Source of the DNA: Martelella sp. HB161492
Lineage (GTDB): Bacteria; Pseudomonadota; Alphaproteobacteria; Rhizobiales; Rhizobiaceae
NCBI RefSeq assembly: GCF_013184775.1
Contig: NZ_JAATVV010000010.1
Coordinates: 62,001 to 126,000, forward strand
Length of the DNA stretch: 64,000 bases
Direction of reading: 5' to 3'
The position numbers and the translations under genes are program-made. This document shows positions 18,214 through 27,987 of the stretch, piece after piece; the first letter of the stretch is position 1, and each line of letters starts with the position of its first letter. Below the pieces are notes generated by a model, which was given only the letters and a program-made list of their open reading frames with translations, was not told the origin of the DNA and did not search any database.

Positions 18214-19746
18214 GTGCGTTCAGTGATAGCGGAGGTGGAGCGCCGCCGGGCCGAAGCATGGCTCGGCGGCGGAGAGCATCGTGTTGACGCCCAGCATGGC
18301 AAGGGCAAGCTGACGGCGCGCGAGCGTATCGAAGTGCTGCTTGACGAGGGCTCGTTCGAGGAATTCGACATGTACGTCACCCATCGTACGGTCGATTTCG
18401 GCATGGCATCGCAGAAGATTGCCGGCGATGGCGTGGTGACCGGCTGGGGCACCATCAATGGCCGTCAGGTCTATGTCTTTTCCCAGGATTTTACCGTGCT
18501 TGGCGGCTCGCTATCGGAAACCCATGCGGGCAAGATCTGCAAGATCATGGATATGGCGGCAAAGGTCGGCGCGCCGGTGATCGGTCTGAATGACAGTGGC
18601 GGCGCGCGCATTCAGGAGGGCGTTGCCTCGCTTGCGGGTTATGCCGAGGTGTTCCGCCGCAATGCCGAAGTCTCGGGCGTCATTCCGCAGATTTCCGTCA
18701 TCATGGGCCCCTGCGCCGGCGGTGCGGTCTATTCGCCGGCCATGACCGATTTCATCTTCATGGTCCGGGATACCTCCTACATGTTCGTAACCGGCCCGGA
18801 TGTGGTGAAGACGGTAACCGGCGAGGTCGTGACAGCGGAGGAATTGGGTGGCGCAAAAACCCATACGCAGAAATCCTCGGTCGCCGATGCCGCCTTCGAC
18901 AATGATATCGATGCGCTGATGGAAGTCCGGCGGCTGTTTGATTTCCTGCCGCTCAACAACCGCGCGCCGGTGCCGGTCCGGCCCTTTCATGACGATCCCG
19001 AGCGGCTGGAAATGCGGCTTGATACACTGGTGCCGGAAAGCGCGAACAAGCCCTATGACATGCGCGAACTGATCACGGCGCTCGCCGATGAGGGGGATTT
19101 CTGCGAGATCCAGGCGGCGCATGCGAAAAACATCCTCACCGGCTTTATCCGGCTGGAAGGGGCAACCATCGGCGTCGTCGCCAATCAGCCCATGGTGCTG
19201 GCCGGCTGTCTCGATATCGAGACCTCGCGCAAGGCGGCGCGCTTCGTCCGTTTCTGCGATGCCTTTTCGATCCCGATCCTGACACTGGTCGATGTACCGG
19301 GCTTTCTGCCGGGCGTGGCGCAGGAGACCGGCGGCGTCATCAAGCACGGCGCCAAGCTGCTGTTTGCCTATAGCGAAGCCACCGTGCCGATGGTGACGCT
19401 GATCACCCGCAAGGCCTATGGCGGGGCCTATGATGTGATGGCCTCGAAACATATCGGCGCCGATATCAATTATGCCTGGCCCACGGCCGAGATTGCCGTG
19501 ATGGGTGCCAGGGGGGCGAGCGAAATCCTCTACCGGTCGGAGCTTGGTGATGCGGACAAGATTGCCGCCCGCACTGAAGAATATGAGCGCCGTTTCGCCA
19601 ATCCCTTTGTCGCTGCCGAACGCGGTTTCATCGATGAGGTGATCCAGCCGCATGCCTCCCGCCGCCGCATTGCCCGTGCCTTTGCCGCGCTCAGAAACAA
19701 GCGCCAGGCAACGCATTGGAAAAAGCACGACACGATCCCGCTTTGA
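18214..19746 (+). CDS. pccB: Propionyl-CoA carboxylase beta subunit, GTG start
   Basis: A 510-residue carboxyltransferase subunit that moves CO2 from biotin to propionyl-CoA, giving (S)-methylmalonyl-CoA. Both crotonase-fold halves are seen: the N-terminal half with the oxyanion-type [19 protein letters not shown], and the C-terminal half with [20 protein letters not shown]. The GTG at 18214, with GGAGGAGG 5 bases before it, gives the standard length and the family N-terminus. It heads the operon pccB-pccA-mcm-mce, which converts propionyl-CoA to succinyl-CoA, and is divergent from pccR. Confidence 0.96.
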   Translation: MRSVIAEVERRRAEAWLGGGEHRVDAQHGKGKLTARERIEVLLDEGSFEEFDMYVTHRTVDFGMASQKIAGDGVVTGWGTINGRQVYVFSQDFTVLGGSLSETHAGKICKIMDMAAKVGAPVIGLNDSGGARIQEGVASLAGYAEVFRRNAEVSGVIPQISVIMGPCAGGAVYSPAMTDFIFMVRDTSYMFVTGPDVVKTVTGEVVTAEELGGAKTHTQKSSVADAAFDNDIDALMEVRRLFDFLPLNNRAPVPVRPFHDDPERLEMRLDTLVPESANKPYDMRELITALADEGDFCEIQAAHAKNILTGFIRLEGATIGVVANQPMVLAGCLDIETSRKAARFVRFCDAFSIPILTLVDVPGFLPGVAQETGGVIKHGAKLLFAYSEATVPMVTLITRKAYGGAYDVMASKHIGADINYAWPTAEIAVMGARGASEILYRSELGDADKIAARTEEYERRFANPFVAAERGFIDEVIQPHASRRRIARAFAALRNKRQATHWKKHDTIPL

Positions 19747-19757
19747 GGGTGAGGACT

Positions 19758-21761
19758 ATGATCAGGAAAATTCTTATTGCCAATCGCGGTGAAATCGCCT
19801 GCCGGGTCATCCGCACGGCGAAGAAGATGGGCATCCGCACGGTTGCCGTCTATTCCGATGCCGACCGCGATGCGCTGCATGTGGCCGAGGCGGACGAGGC
19901 GGTTCATATCGGGCCGGCGCCGTCATCGCAGTCCTATCTGGTGATCGAGCGGATTCTGGCGGCCATTGCGCAAACGGGGGCCGATGCGGTTCATCCGGGC
20001 TATGGTTTTCTTTCGGAAAATCAGGCCTTTGCCGAGGCACTGGAACAGGCCGGTGTCACCTTCATCGGTCCGCCAGCCGCCGCCATCGCAGCGATGGGCG
20101 ACAAGATCACCTCGAAAAAACTGGCAGCGGAAGCGGGTGTCACCACCGTTCCCGGCCATATGGGCCTGATCGCCGATGAGGACGAGGCGGCGGTGATTGC
20201 CGGAAAAATCGGCTATCCGGTGATGATCAAGGCCTCTGCCGGCGGTGGCGGCAAGGGCATGCGCATTGCCTGGAATGACGCTGAGGCCCGGGAGGGCTTT
20301 CGCCTGTCGAAGAGCGAGGCGCGCTCAGCCTTTGGCGATGATCGCATCTTCATCGAGAAATTCATTGTCGAACCGCGCCATATCGAGATCCAGGTTCTGG
20401 GCGACCGGCATGGCAATATCGTCCATCTCGGCGAGCGCGAATGTTCGATCCAGCGGCGTAACCAGAAGGTGATCGAGGAGGCGCCATCGCCCTTTCTCGA
20501 TGCCGAAACCCGCGCTGCCATGGGGGCGGAGGCGGTGGCGCTGGCGCGTGCCGTCGGCTATTTCTCCGCCGGAACGGTTGAGTTCATCGTTGATCGGAAC
20601 CGCAACTTCTATTTTCTCGAGATGAACACAAGGCTCCAGGTCGAGCATCCGGTGACCGAGCTGGTGACAGGCCTTGATCTGGTCGCCGAGATGATCCGCG
20701 TCGCCGATGGTGCGGAACTCGGCTTCTCTCAGAGCGACATCACGCTCAAAGGCTCGGCAATCGAAAGCCGGCTCTATGCCGAAGATCCCTATCGCAGCTT
20801 TCTGCCCTCGATCGGCCGGCTGACGCGATACCGGCCGCCGGAAGAGGGGCCGCAGCCCGACGGTTCGGTCATCCGCAACGATACCGGCGTTTATGAGGGC
20901 GGAGAGATCTCGATGTTTTACGATCCGATGATCGCCAAGCTCTGTGCCTTCGCAGCCGATCGCGAGCGTGCGGTCGCAGCCATGGCAACAGCGCTGGACC
21001 GGTTCGAGCTTGAGGGGATCGGCCATAATCTGCCCTTCCTTGCCGCCGTCATGCAGCAGCAGCGTTTCCGCGAAGGCCGGCTGTCGACGGCCTATATCGC
21101 CGAGGAATTTCCGGACGGGTTTTCCGGTGTTGCCCCTGACGGCATGGCTGCACGTGAGCTTGCTGCGATCGCCGCCGTTATTCACCACATGCTGGAACTG
21201 CGCGCAGCCTCGGTGTCCGGCACGATCGGCAATCATACGCGCAAGGTCGGCAGTGACTGGGTGGTGCGCTTTGGCGGCCACGCGCAGCCGGTTCATGTGG
21301 CCGTCGATGGGGCCGATTTCTTCCTCAGCTTTCCGGGCGAGCAGGGCTTCGGCCTCGGCACGGACTGGAAGCCGGGCCGCACGCTCGCCCGGTTCGAATT
21401 CGGCAATGATGGAATTGATGCCAAGGTCGAGATCACCGGCACGGCGATCCGGCTGCGCTTCCGCGGCATGGATGTGACGAGCCGGGTCTATCGTCCGCGC
21501 GTGGCGGCTCTGGCCCGGCTGATGCCGGAAAAGGCGGCGCCCGATACGTCGAAACTGCTTCTCTGCCCCATGCCGGGCGTCATTACCTCGGTTGCTGTCC
21601 ATGAGGGCGAAACGATCGAGGCGGGGCAGACGCTCGCCACCGTCGAGGCGATGAAGATGGAAAACGTGCTGCGCGCCGAGCGCAAGGCGGTGGTGAAGCG
21701 GGTTGCCGCGCAGGCCGGCCAGAGCCTTGCGGTCGATGAGCTGATCATGGAATTCTGCTGA
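19758..21761 (+). CDS. pccA: Propionyl-CoA carboxylase alpha subunit
   Basis: A 667-residue biotin carboxylase plus carrier subunit. The ATP-grasp biotin carboxylase domain spans about 1-450 ([32 protein letters not shown]). A BT linker domain follows, and a C-terminal biotinyl domain has [10 protein letters not shown]. It carboxylates biotin with ATP and bicarbonate for PccB. The ATG at 19758 follows GGGTGAGG, and the gene starts 11 bases after pccB. Chromosomal copies of this pair serve breakdown of odd-chain fatty acids, Val, Ile, Met and propionate. Confidence 0.96.
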   Translation: MIRKILIANRGEIACRVIRTAKKMGIRTVAVYSDADRDALHVAEADEAVHIGPAPSSQSYLVIERILAAIAQTGADAVHPGYGFLSENQAFAEALEQAGVTFIGPPAAAIAAMGDKITSKKLAAEAGVTTVPGHMGLIADEDEAAVIAGKIGYPVMIKASAGGGGKGMRIAWNDAEAREGFRLSKSEARSAFGDDRIFIEKFIVEPRHIEIQVLGDRHGNIVHLGERECSIQRRNQKVIEEAPSPFLDAETRAAMGAEAVALARAVGYFSAGTVEFIVDRNRNFYFLEMNTRLQVEHPVTELVTGLDLVAEMIRVADGAELGFSQSDITLKGSAIESRLYAEDPYRSFLPSIGRLTRYRPPEEGPQPDGSVIRNDTGVYEGGEISMFYDPMIAKLCAFAADRERAVAAMATALDRFELEGIGHNLPFLAAVMQQQRFREGRLSTAYIAEEFPDGFSGVAPDGMAARELAAIAAVIHHMLELRAASVSGTIGNHTRKVGSDWVVRFGGHAQPVHVAVDGADFFLSFPGEQGFGLGTDWKPGRTLARFEFGNDGIDAKVEITGTAIRLRFRGMDVTSRVYRPRVAALARLMPEKAAPDTSKLLLCPMPGVITSVAVHEGETIEAGQTLATVEAMKMENVLRAERKAVVKRVAAQAGQSLAVDELIMEFC

Positions 21762-21774
21762 AGGGGGCGGGACG

Positions 21775-23910
21775 ATGGCGAAGGAGCAGCTGGAAAACTG
21801 GAACGCACAGGCCGAAAAGGAACTGAAGGCGTCACCCGAAACGCTGGTCTGGCAGACCGCCGAGGGCATTGCCGTCAAGCCGGTCTACACAGCGGATGAT
21901 CTCGAAGGCATCGGCCATCTCGGCTCCATGCCGGGCGAGGCGCCGTTTCTGCGCGGTCCGCGCGCGACCATGTATGCCGGACGGCCCTGGACCATCCGCC
22001 AATATGCCGGGTTTTCGACGGCGGAAGAATCCAACGCCTTTTACCGCCGCAATCTCGCCGCCGGGCAGAAAGGTCTGTCGGTTGCCTTCGATCTCGCCAC
22101 CCATCGCGGCTATGACAGCGATCATCCGCGTGTCGAGGGTGATGTCGGCAAGGCGGGCGTGGCGATCGACAGCGTCGAGGACATGAAGATCCTGTTTGAC
22201 GGCATTCCGCTGAAGGAGATGTCTGTTTCGATGACGATGAATGGTGCCGTGATCCCTATCCTGGCTGCCTTTATTGTCGCCGGAGAGGAGCAGGGCGTGT
22301 CACGCGCCGAGCTTTCCGGTACGATTCAGAATGACATTCTCAAGGAGTTCATGGTCCGCAACACCTATATCTATCCGCCGGGACCCTCGATGCGGATCGT
22401 TGCCGATATCATCGCCTATACGGCGGGCGAAATGCCGAAATTCAACTCGATTTCGATCTCCGGCTACCATATCCAGGAGGCCGGGGCGACACTGGTGCAG
22501 GAGCTTGCCTTCACCCTTGCCGACGGGCGCGAATATGTCCGCGCGGCGTTGAAAAACGGTCTCGATGTCGATGCCTTTGCGCCGCGACTGTCCTTCTTTT
22601 TCGCCATCGGCATGAATTTCTTCATGGAGGCGGCGAAACTGCGCGCGGCGCGGCTGCTCTGGAGCCGGGTGATGGAGGGGTTCGATCCGAAGAAGCCGAC
22701 GTCGAAGATGCTGCGCACCCATTGCCAGACCTCCGGCGTGTCGCTGGCCGAGCAGGATCCCTATAACAATGTCATCCGCACGGCTTATGAGGCGCTGGCG
22801 GCGGTGCTGGGCGGAACCCAGTCGCTGCATACCAATGCGCTGGATGAGGCCATCGCGCTGCCGACGGATTTTTCCGCCCGCATCGCCCGCAACACCCAGC
22901 TGATCCTCGCCCATGAAACCGGCATTTCCCGGGTCGTCGATCCGTTGGCCGGCTCCTATTATGTCGAGAGCCTCACCCATGAACTGGCGGAAAAGGCCTG
23001 GGCGCTGATGGAGGAGATCGAGGCCGCCGGCGGCATGACCAGGGCGGTGAGCGATGGTCTGCCGAAGCGGATGATCGAGGCCGCAGCAACCGCCAGGCAG
23101 GCGCGCATTGATCGTGGCGAAGAGGTCGTTGTCGGCGTCAACCGTTTCCGTCTGGAAAACGAGGCACCGATCGAAACGCTTGCCATCGATAATTCCGCCG
23201 TGCGCGCAGCCCAGGTGAAGCGGCTGGAAAGCATGCGCCGCTGGCGCGACCCGAAAAAGGTTGAAGCCTGTCTGACGCGGCTGGAAGAGATTGCCCGGTC
23301 CGGCAATGGCAATCTTCTCGAGGCCGCCGTGGACGCAACGCGGGCGCGGGCCAGCGTCGGCGAGATTTCCGATGCCATGCGCCGGGTCTTCGGCGAGCAT
23401 GATGCCGCCCCGAAGGTCGTCAGCGGCGTCTACGGACCGGCCTTTGCAGGCGATGCCGAATATGAGGCGCTGGTGAACCGGCTTGATGGCTATCAGCAGG
23501 AGAAGGGACCGGCAAAGGTTCTGATCGCCAAGCTTGGCCAGGATGGCCATGATCGCGGCGCCAGGGTGATTGCCTCGGCCTTCGGCGATATCGGCTTTGA
23601 TGTTGTCGCCGGCCCGCTGTTCCAGACCCCCGATGAAGCGGCCGATCTGGCGATTTCCGAAAAGGTCAGGGTTGTTGGCCTGTCTTCGCTTGCCGCCGGG
23701 CATAAAACGCTGGCGCCGCAGCTGGTCAAAGCCCTGAAGGCAAGGGGTGCAGAGGATATTCTCGTCGTGGCCGGCGGGGTGATCCCGCGCGATGACTATG
23801 ATTTTCTGATTGAAAATGGTGTTGCGGCCGTCTTCGGCCCCGGGACCAATGTGCTGCACGCGGCCCATGCGATCGTTGATCTTCTCGAGGGAAAGCGCCG
23901 CAATGTCTGA
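21775..23910 (+). CDS. scpA: Methylmalonyl-CoA mutase, single-chain
   Basis: A 711-residue adenosylcobalamin enzyme that isomerises (R)-methylmalonyl-CoA to succinyl-CoA. The N-terminal TIM barrel (about 1-560) includes [17 protein letters not shown] and [14 protein letters not shown]. The C-terminal B12 domain has the base-off His motif [16 protein letters not shown] near residue 590. The length is normal for the single-gene homodimer type. It lies 13 bases after pccA, behind a strong GGGGGCGGG ribosome site. No meaB/argK chaperone gene is seen in the window. Confidence 0.97.
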   Translation: MAKEQLENWNAQAEKELKASPETLVWQTAEGIAVKPVYTADDLEGIGHLGSMPGEAPFLRGPRATMYAGRPWTIRQYAGFSTAEESNAFYRRNLAAGQKGLSVAFDLATHRGYDSDHPRVEGDVGKAGVAIDSVEDMKILFDGIPLKEMSVSMTMNGAVIPILAAFIVAGEEQGVSRAELSGTIQNDILKEFMVRNTYIYPPGPSMRIVADIIAYTAGEMPKFNSISISGYHIQEAGATLVQELAFTLADGREYVRAALKNGLDVDAFAPRLSFFFAIGMNFFMEAAKLRAARLLWSRVMEGFDPKKPTSKMLRTHCQTSGVSLAEQDPYNNVIRTAYEALAAVLGGTQSLHTNALDEAIALPTDFSARIARNTQLILAHETGISRVVDPLAGSYYVESLTHELAEKAWALMEEIEAAGGMTRAVSDGLPKRMIEAAATARQARIDRGEEVVVGVNRFRLENEAPIETLAIDNSAVRAAQVKRLESMRRWRDPKKVEACLTRLEEIARSGNGNLLEAAVDATRARASVGEISDAMRRVFGEHDAAPKVVSGVYGPAFAGDAEYEALVNRLDGYQQEKGPAKVLIAKLGQDGHDRGARVIASAFGDIGFDVVAGPLFQTPDEAADLAISEKVRVVGLSSLAAGHKTLAPQLVKALKARGAEDILVVAGGVIPRDDYDFLIENGVAAVFGPGTNVLHAAHAIVDLLEGKRRNV

Positions 23911-24313
23911 GGGGCAGATGATCGGGCGGCTGAACCATGTTGCCATCGCCGTTCCGGATCTTGAGGCGGCGTCAGCGCTTTACCGCGCATTGGGCGCATC
24001 GGTCAGCGCCGCCGAGGCGCTCAGCGAACATGGCGTCAGCGTCGTGTTCGTTTCTCTCGATAATACCAAGATCGAGCTTCTTGAACCGCTGGGCGAGGCA
24101 TCGCCTGTTGCGGCCTTTCTGGCGCGCAATCCGGCGGGCGGCGTGCATCATCTCTGTTTCGAGGTCGATGATCTCGATCAGGCGATGGCACGGCTTGAGG
24201 CCGCAGGCACCCGTCTTCTCGGGGCACCAAAAATCGGCGCCCATGGCAAGCCGGTGATCTTCGCCCATCCGAAGGATTTTGCCGGAACGCTGGTGGAGTT
24301 CGAACAGGCCTGA
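23903..24313 (+). CDS. mce: Methylmalonyl-CoA epimerase
   Basis: A 131-136-residue VOC-fold epimerase that interconverts (S)- and (R)-methylmalonyl-CoA between the carboxylase and mutase steps. Metal-ligand positions are recognisable in [16 protein letters not shown] (His), [12 protein letters not shown] and the final GTLVEFEQA (Glu). The start may be the ATG at 23903, which overlaps the mutase stop, or the ATG at 23918, which follows GAGGGG closely and begins exactly at the family N-terminus. It is the last gene of the propionyl-CoA operon. Confidence 0.93.
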   Translation: MSEGQMIGRLNHVAIAVPDLEAASALYRALGASVSAAEALSEHGVSVVFVSLDNTKIELLEPLGEASPVAAFLARNPAGGVHHLCFEVDDLDQAMARLEAAGTRLLGAPKIGAHGKPVIFAHPKDFAGTLVEFEQA

Positions 24314-24511
24314 TGCGGTGATTGTGCCGCTTCATTTCGTCGCTTGCCGGACCATTTCTGGTTTTTCATCCCGCAATTTGTAGACATTTGCCCGGTTGCC
24401 TTCCTAGCTTGGCGCCGTCCTTCTGAGAGGAGGATGCAATACTGGCAATCATATTCAGCTTCGTTGCAGGGGAGGCAAACCTCCGCTTGCAGAAGCAAAG
24501 GGAGAGAAATC

Positions 24512-25618
24512 ATGACATCCCGATTTTCAAAAGGCATGCGCCTTGTCGCGGCCGCCGTTACGGCTGCCATGCTGTTCGGTCCGGCCGCCGAGGCCTGCAC
24601 CGGAATCACACTGACGGCTGAGGATGGTGCGGTGGTGCGTGCCCGTACCATGGAGTTCAACGTCGATCTCCACGCCTCTGTCATCGTCGTGCCGCATGGC
24701 CTCAAGCGCGTTGGCGAGACGCCGGATGGCAAAACGGGCCTGTCCTGGAATGTCAAATATGCCAGCGTCGGCGCCAATCCCATGGGCCTGCCCTATCTGG
24801 TGGATGGTGTGAATGAGAAAGGTCTCTCCATGGGACTTTTCTATTTTGCGCAGTCGGCTGAATACCAGCCCTATGATGCGGCTGATGCCGGCAAGACGCT
24901 CGCCTCCTGGCAGCTCGGATCCTATATCCTCGACAATTTCGCCACGGTCGACGAGGTAAAGGCAGCGCTCGGTAACATCGTCGTCGCGCCGGTGATTTTC
25001 AAGCAGTTCAACATGGTTCTGCCGGTCCATTTCGTTGTCACCGATGCGTCGGGCAAGACGATCGTGATTGAATATGTCGGTGGCAAGCTTCAGGTGAGCG
25101 ATGATCCGATCGGCGTCATCACCAACAACCCGCCCTTTGACTGGCACATGACCAACCTGCAGAATTACGTCAATCTCGGCCTCGACAATGTGCCGCCGCA
25201 AAAGCTTGGCCCTGTCACGATCAACGGTCTTGGCCAGGGCACCGGCCTTCTGGGCATGCCGGGCGATTTCACCTCGCCGTCACGTTTTGTCCGCGCCGCG
25301 ATCTTCTCGCATGGTGTCGAGCCCAGCAAGACCGGCGATGATGCGATCTTCGAGGCTTTCCACATCCTCAACAATTTCGACATTCCGCGCGGTGTCGCCC
25401 GCGACGCGGAAAAGGATGAGCATGGCAATTTGGTTGCCGATTACACCCAGTGGACATCGGCTGTCGACACCGTCAACAAGCGCTTCTATTTCCGTACCTA
25501 TGACAATAGCGATATCCGCTTTGTCGATCTGGCCAAGCAGGATCTCGATGCCACATCGGTAAAGACCTGGCAGATGGATGGTTATGAGGTTGCCCACGAG
25601 CTCGGCACACCGGAATAA
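24512..25618 (+). CDS. Secreted choloylglycine-hydrolase-family (Ntn) enzyme
   Basis: A 368-residue linear-amide C-N hydrolase of the bile-salt-hydrolase/penicillin-V-acylase family. A signal peptide (residues 1-27, hydrophobic core LVAAAVTAAMLFG) ends at AEA, so cleavage would expose Cys28 as the N-terminal nucleophile in CTGITLTAEDG, as Ntn hydrolases need. Further family positions (RTMEF Arg and the Asn of ITNNPPFDW) are present. Predicted to be periplasmic. Substrates may be acyl amides such as N-acyl-homoserine lactones, penicillin V or conjugated lipids, and cannot be chosen here. The start at 24512 follows AAGGGAGAG. A terminator follows the gene. Confidence 0.9.
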   Translation: MTSRFSKGMRLVAAAVTAAMLFGPAAEACTGITLTAEDGAVVRARTMEFNVDLHASVIVVPHGLKRVGETPDGKTGLSWNVKYASVGANPMGLPYLVDGVNEKGLSMGLFYFAQSAEYQPYDAADAGKTLASWQLGSYILDNFATVDEVKAALGNIVVAPVIFKQFNMVLPVHFVVTDASGKTIVIEYVGGKLQVSDDPIGVITNNPPFDWHMTNLQNYVNLGLDNVPPQKLGPVTINGLGQGTGLLGMPGDFTSPSRFVRAAIFSHGVEPSKTGDDAIFEAFHILNNFDIPRGVARDAEKDEHGNLVADYTQWTSAVDTVNKRFYFRTYDNSDIRFVDLAKQDLDATSVKTWQMDGYEVAHELGTPE

Positions 25619-25636
25619 TCACGGACGAAAATGCCG

Positions 25637-25675
25637 CCCGCGCCTCGCCAGTCCGGCCAGGCGCGGGTTTTTTTT
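25637..25675 (+). terminator. Rho-independent terminator of the choloylglycine-hydrolase gene
   Basis: CCCGCGCCT and AGGCGCGGG form a perfect 9-bp stem around a 13-base loop, followed by eight T. It begins 18 bases after the stop codon and abuts the end of the convergent quinone reductase gene. Confidence 0.92.
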
Positions 25676-25676
25676 G

Positions 25677-26648
25677 CTAAACGGTCAGAACCAGCGAGCC
25701 GCGCGTCTTGCGCCCTTCCAGCGCGTCGTGGGCGGCGCCTGCCTCTTGCAGCGGCATTTCGGTGATCACATCGGCCTTCACCGCACCGCTTTTCAGCTTG
25801 CCGAAAAGATCGTCGGCGCGGGCCTCGAGATCAGCGCGGCTCGCAACATAGTCGAACAGCATCGGCCGGTTGGCCGACAGCGACCCCTTGGCGAGGTCGG
25901 AAAGCTTGAAGCCCTCGATCATGCCCGAAGACTGTCCGAAATTGACGAACATGCCAAAGCGTTTCAGCGAAGCCAGCGAGCCGCGCCAGGTATCCTTGCC
26001 GACACTGTCATAAACGGCTTCACAGCCCTTACCATCGGTCAGTTCCATCACCTTTGCGGCAAAATCTTCCGTGCGGTAATTGATCACATCGCTATAGCCG
26101 TGGGACAGCGCCAGCGCCACCTTCTCCTCCGAGCCCGCCGTGCCGATGGCGCGGGCGCCAAGCGCCTTCAGCCATTGCCCGAGAATGAGGCCGACACCGC
26201 CGGCCGCAGCATGAACCAGCACAGTCTCGCTGGGTTTGACGACATGGGAGGCGGTGACCAGATATTGTGCCGTCAGCCCCTTCAGCATCACGCTTGCCGC
26301 CAGCTTTTCCGAAATCCCGTCGGGCAGTTTCACCAGCCGCTCGGCCGGCATGATCCGCCTTTGCCGGTAGGCGCCGGTGCGCAGCACATAGGCCACCCGG
26401 TCACCGGGTTTGAGATCGCCGACACCGGGGCCGATCTCTTCCACCACGCCTGCGGCTTCTGCGCCCGGGATCATTGTGTCTTCCGCCCAGGGGTAAAGGC
26501 CGGAACGGAAATAGACATCGATGAAATTGACGCCGATGGCGGTGTGGCGGACCAGAACCTCGCCGTCGCCCGGCGTGCCGGTTTCAAGCGCAGTCCATTC
26601 CATGACCCCGGACCCGCCGGGTCGCGTGGCGACAAGTGCCATGTCCAT
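25677..26648 (-). CDS. NADPH:quinone reductase-like (zeta-crystallin/Qor) enzyme
   Basis: A 323-residue zinc-free medium-chain dehydrogenase/reductase. The N-terminal GroES-like domain has GVNFIDVYFRSGLYP, and the Rossmann domain has VHAAAGGVGLILGQWLKALGA. It lacks the Cys ligands of zinc alcohol dehydrogenases. Quinone or enone reduction with NADPH is the usual reaction. It ends the minus-strand gene run that starts with the ABC transporter, 12 bases after the AhpD-like gene, so it is likely co-transcribed. Confidence 0.9.
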   Translation of the reverse strand: MDMALVATRPGGSGVMEWTALETGTPGDGEVLVRHTAIGVNFIDVYFRSGLYPWAEDTMIPGAEAAGVVEEIGPGVGDLKPGDRVAYVLRTGAYRQRRIMPAERLVKLPDGISEKLAASVMLKGLTAQYLVTASHVVKPSETVLVHAAAGGVGLILGQWLKALGARAIGTAGSEEKVALALSHGYSDVINYRTEDFAAKVMELTDGKGCEAVYDSVGKDTWRGSLASLKRFGMFVNFGQSSGMIEGFKLSDLAKGSLSANRPMLFDYVASRADLEARADDLFGKLKSGAVKADVITEMPLQEAGAAHDALEGRKTRGSLVLTV

Positions 26649-26660
26649 GATCTTCAGTCC

Positions 26661-27065
26661 TCAGGCGACAAATTCGGGATCGACGGGAACCTGCATTCCG
26701 GTCACCAGATGGTTGGTCTGGCCGGCAAGGGCAACGATCGACAGAAGCTCGGCATATTCGGCGTCGCTCATGCCTTTCGCCTTGGCCTGAGCGGTGTGGG
26801 AATGGACGCAATAGGTGCAGGCATTGGCAATCGACACGGCGGTGTAGATCATCTCCCGCGTCTTGGGATCAATGGCGCCGGGAACGGTCATGACCGCTTT
26901 CAGCCCTTCCCATGTGCGTTTCAGCAATGCGGCATCAAAGGCCAGTGCACGCCAGAAATTATTGATGAAGTCGGTCTTGCGGGTGGCGCGGATATCGTCA
27001 AACACCGCCTTGACCGCAGGGTTTGCCTCCGCCTCTTCATCACTCATCAGTTTTACGGTCGCCAT
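26661..27065 (-). CDS. Carboxymuconolactone decarboxylase/AhpD-like protein
   Basis: A 134-residue helical AhpD-fold protein with the redox pair and His motif in ANACTYCVHSHTAQAKAKGM (CxxC-x2-H). This indicates a peroxidase-reductase-like or disulfide function rather than a true lactone decarboxylase. The ATG at 27065 (MATVKLMSDEEAEANP) is preferred to upstream frames because it starts at the family N-terminus. It sits between the aminotransferase and quinone reductase genes. Confidence 0.88.
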   Translation of the reverse strand: MATVKLMSDEEAEANPAVKAVFDDIRATRKTDFINNFWRALAFDAALLKRTWEGLKAVMTVPGAIDPKTREMIYTAVSIANACTYCVHSHTAQAKAKGMSDAEYAELLSIVALAGQTNHLVTGMQVPVDPEFVA

Positions 27066-27090
27066 GTTGTCGCTCCCTATGATCCTTTTG

Positions 27091-27945
27091 TCAGGCTTGC
27101 GCCCAGTCCATGTAAAGTTGCCGGGCCTTCTTGGAGATGGGCCCGTATTCGAACCTGCGGTCGTCAAAGCCGCTCACCGGCACGACCTTGGAAATATTGC
27201 CGGTCGAGAAGATTTCATCGGCTTGCCGGAAATCGTCCACCGTCAGCGAAATCTCGTGCACGGCAATGCCGGCATCGCTGAGCAGGCCTGCCACACGCTG
27301 GCGGGTGATGCCATTCAGAAAGGTGCCGTTGGCAACAGGCGTGAAGACGTCGCCGCCTTTGACCATGAAGACATTCGAGGTCGCCAGCTCGGCGACATTG
27401 CCGGCAAAGTCGGTCACCAGCGCGTTCTGGAAACCCCTGGCCTTGGCCTCCCGCATCATCCGCGCATTATTGGCATAAAGACAGGCCGCCTTGGCATTGA
27501 CGGGCATCACAGACAGCGTCGGCCGCATGAAGCTGGTGGTGGTGATCGAAAAGCCCGTCGGTTCGACCATCGGCATCTCTTCCAGACAGAGCGCGAAATC
27601 GGTGGAGGAGGCGAGCGGCGGCACGGTGCCGACATCGCTTTCCTCCGCCCAGTACATCGGCCGGATATAGACATCGGTGCCGGGCGCGAATTTCTTCAGT
27701 CCTTCACGAGTCAGAGCTTCGATATCGCTGGCGGAAAGGGTCGGGATCAGCCCCAGTGCCTCGGCTGAGGCATTGATGCGGGCCGAATGACGGTCGAGAT
27801 CCGGCGTCACGCCATTGAAGAGCCGCGCGCCGTCAAACACCAGCGATCCGAGCCAGGTCGCATGGGATGCGGCACCCAGAATGCGCACGTCGCCCTTGCG
27901 CCATTCGCCGCGCCAATAGGTCCAGGTGGTGCGTTCCGCTGACAT
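27091..27945 (-). CDS. Branched-chain-type class IV aminotransferase
   Basis: A 284-residue fold-type IV PLP aminotransferase. The PLP Lys is in NAKAACLYANNARMMREAKA near residue 153, and phosphate-binding residues follow in LNGITRQRV. The YIRPMYW segment, with Tyr and Arg, fits the branched-chain aminotransferase group better than the D-amino-acid or (R)-amine groups. It is shorter than housekeeping IlvE (about 305-310), so a catabolic or secondary role is possible. It starts 42 bases after the ABC ATPase gene ends. Confidence 0.88.
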   Translation of the reverse strand: MSAERTTWTYWRGEWRKGDVRILGAASHATWLGSLVFDGARLFNGVTPDLDRHSARINASAEALGLIPTLSASDIEALTREGLKKFAPGTDVYIRPMYWAEESDVGTVPPLASSTDFALCLEEMPMVEPTGFSITTTSFMRPTLSVMPVNAKAACLYANNARMMREAKARGFQNALVTDFAGNVAELATSNVFMVKGGDVFTPVANGTFLNGITRQRVAGLLSDAGIAVHEISLTVDDFRQADEIFSTGNISKVVPVSGFDDRRFEYGPISKKARQLYMDWAQA

Positions 27946-27987
27946 GATTGTCTCCTTCAGCTGTTTCCTCTGATTGTCTGCCTGCCG

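Noticed and set aside
18511-19728. Minus-strand open frame of about 405 codons opposite pccB
   Set aside because: Entirely antisense to a conserved enzyme gene, with shadow-type composition and no recognisable motif.
20325-23946. Two long minus-strand frames opposite pccA and the mutase gene
   Set aside because: Both mirror the codon structure of conserved genes on the other strand and contain no domain.
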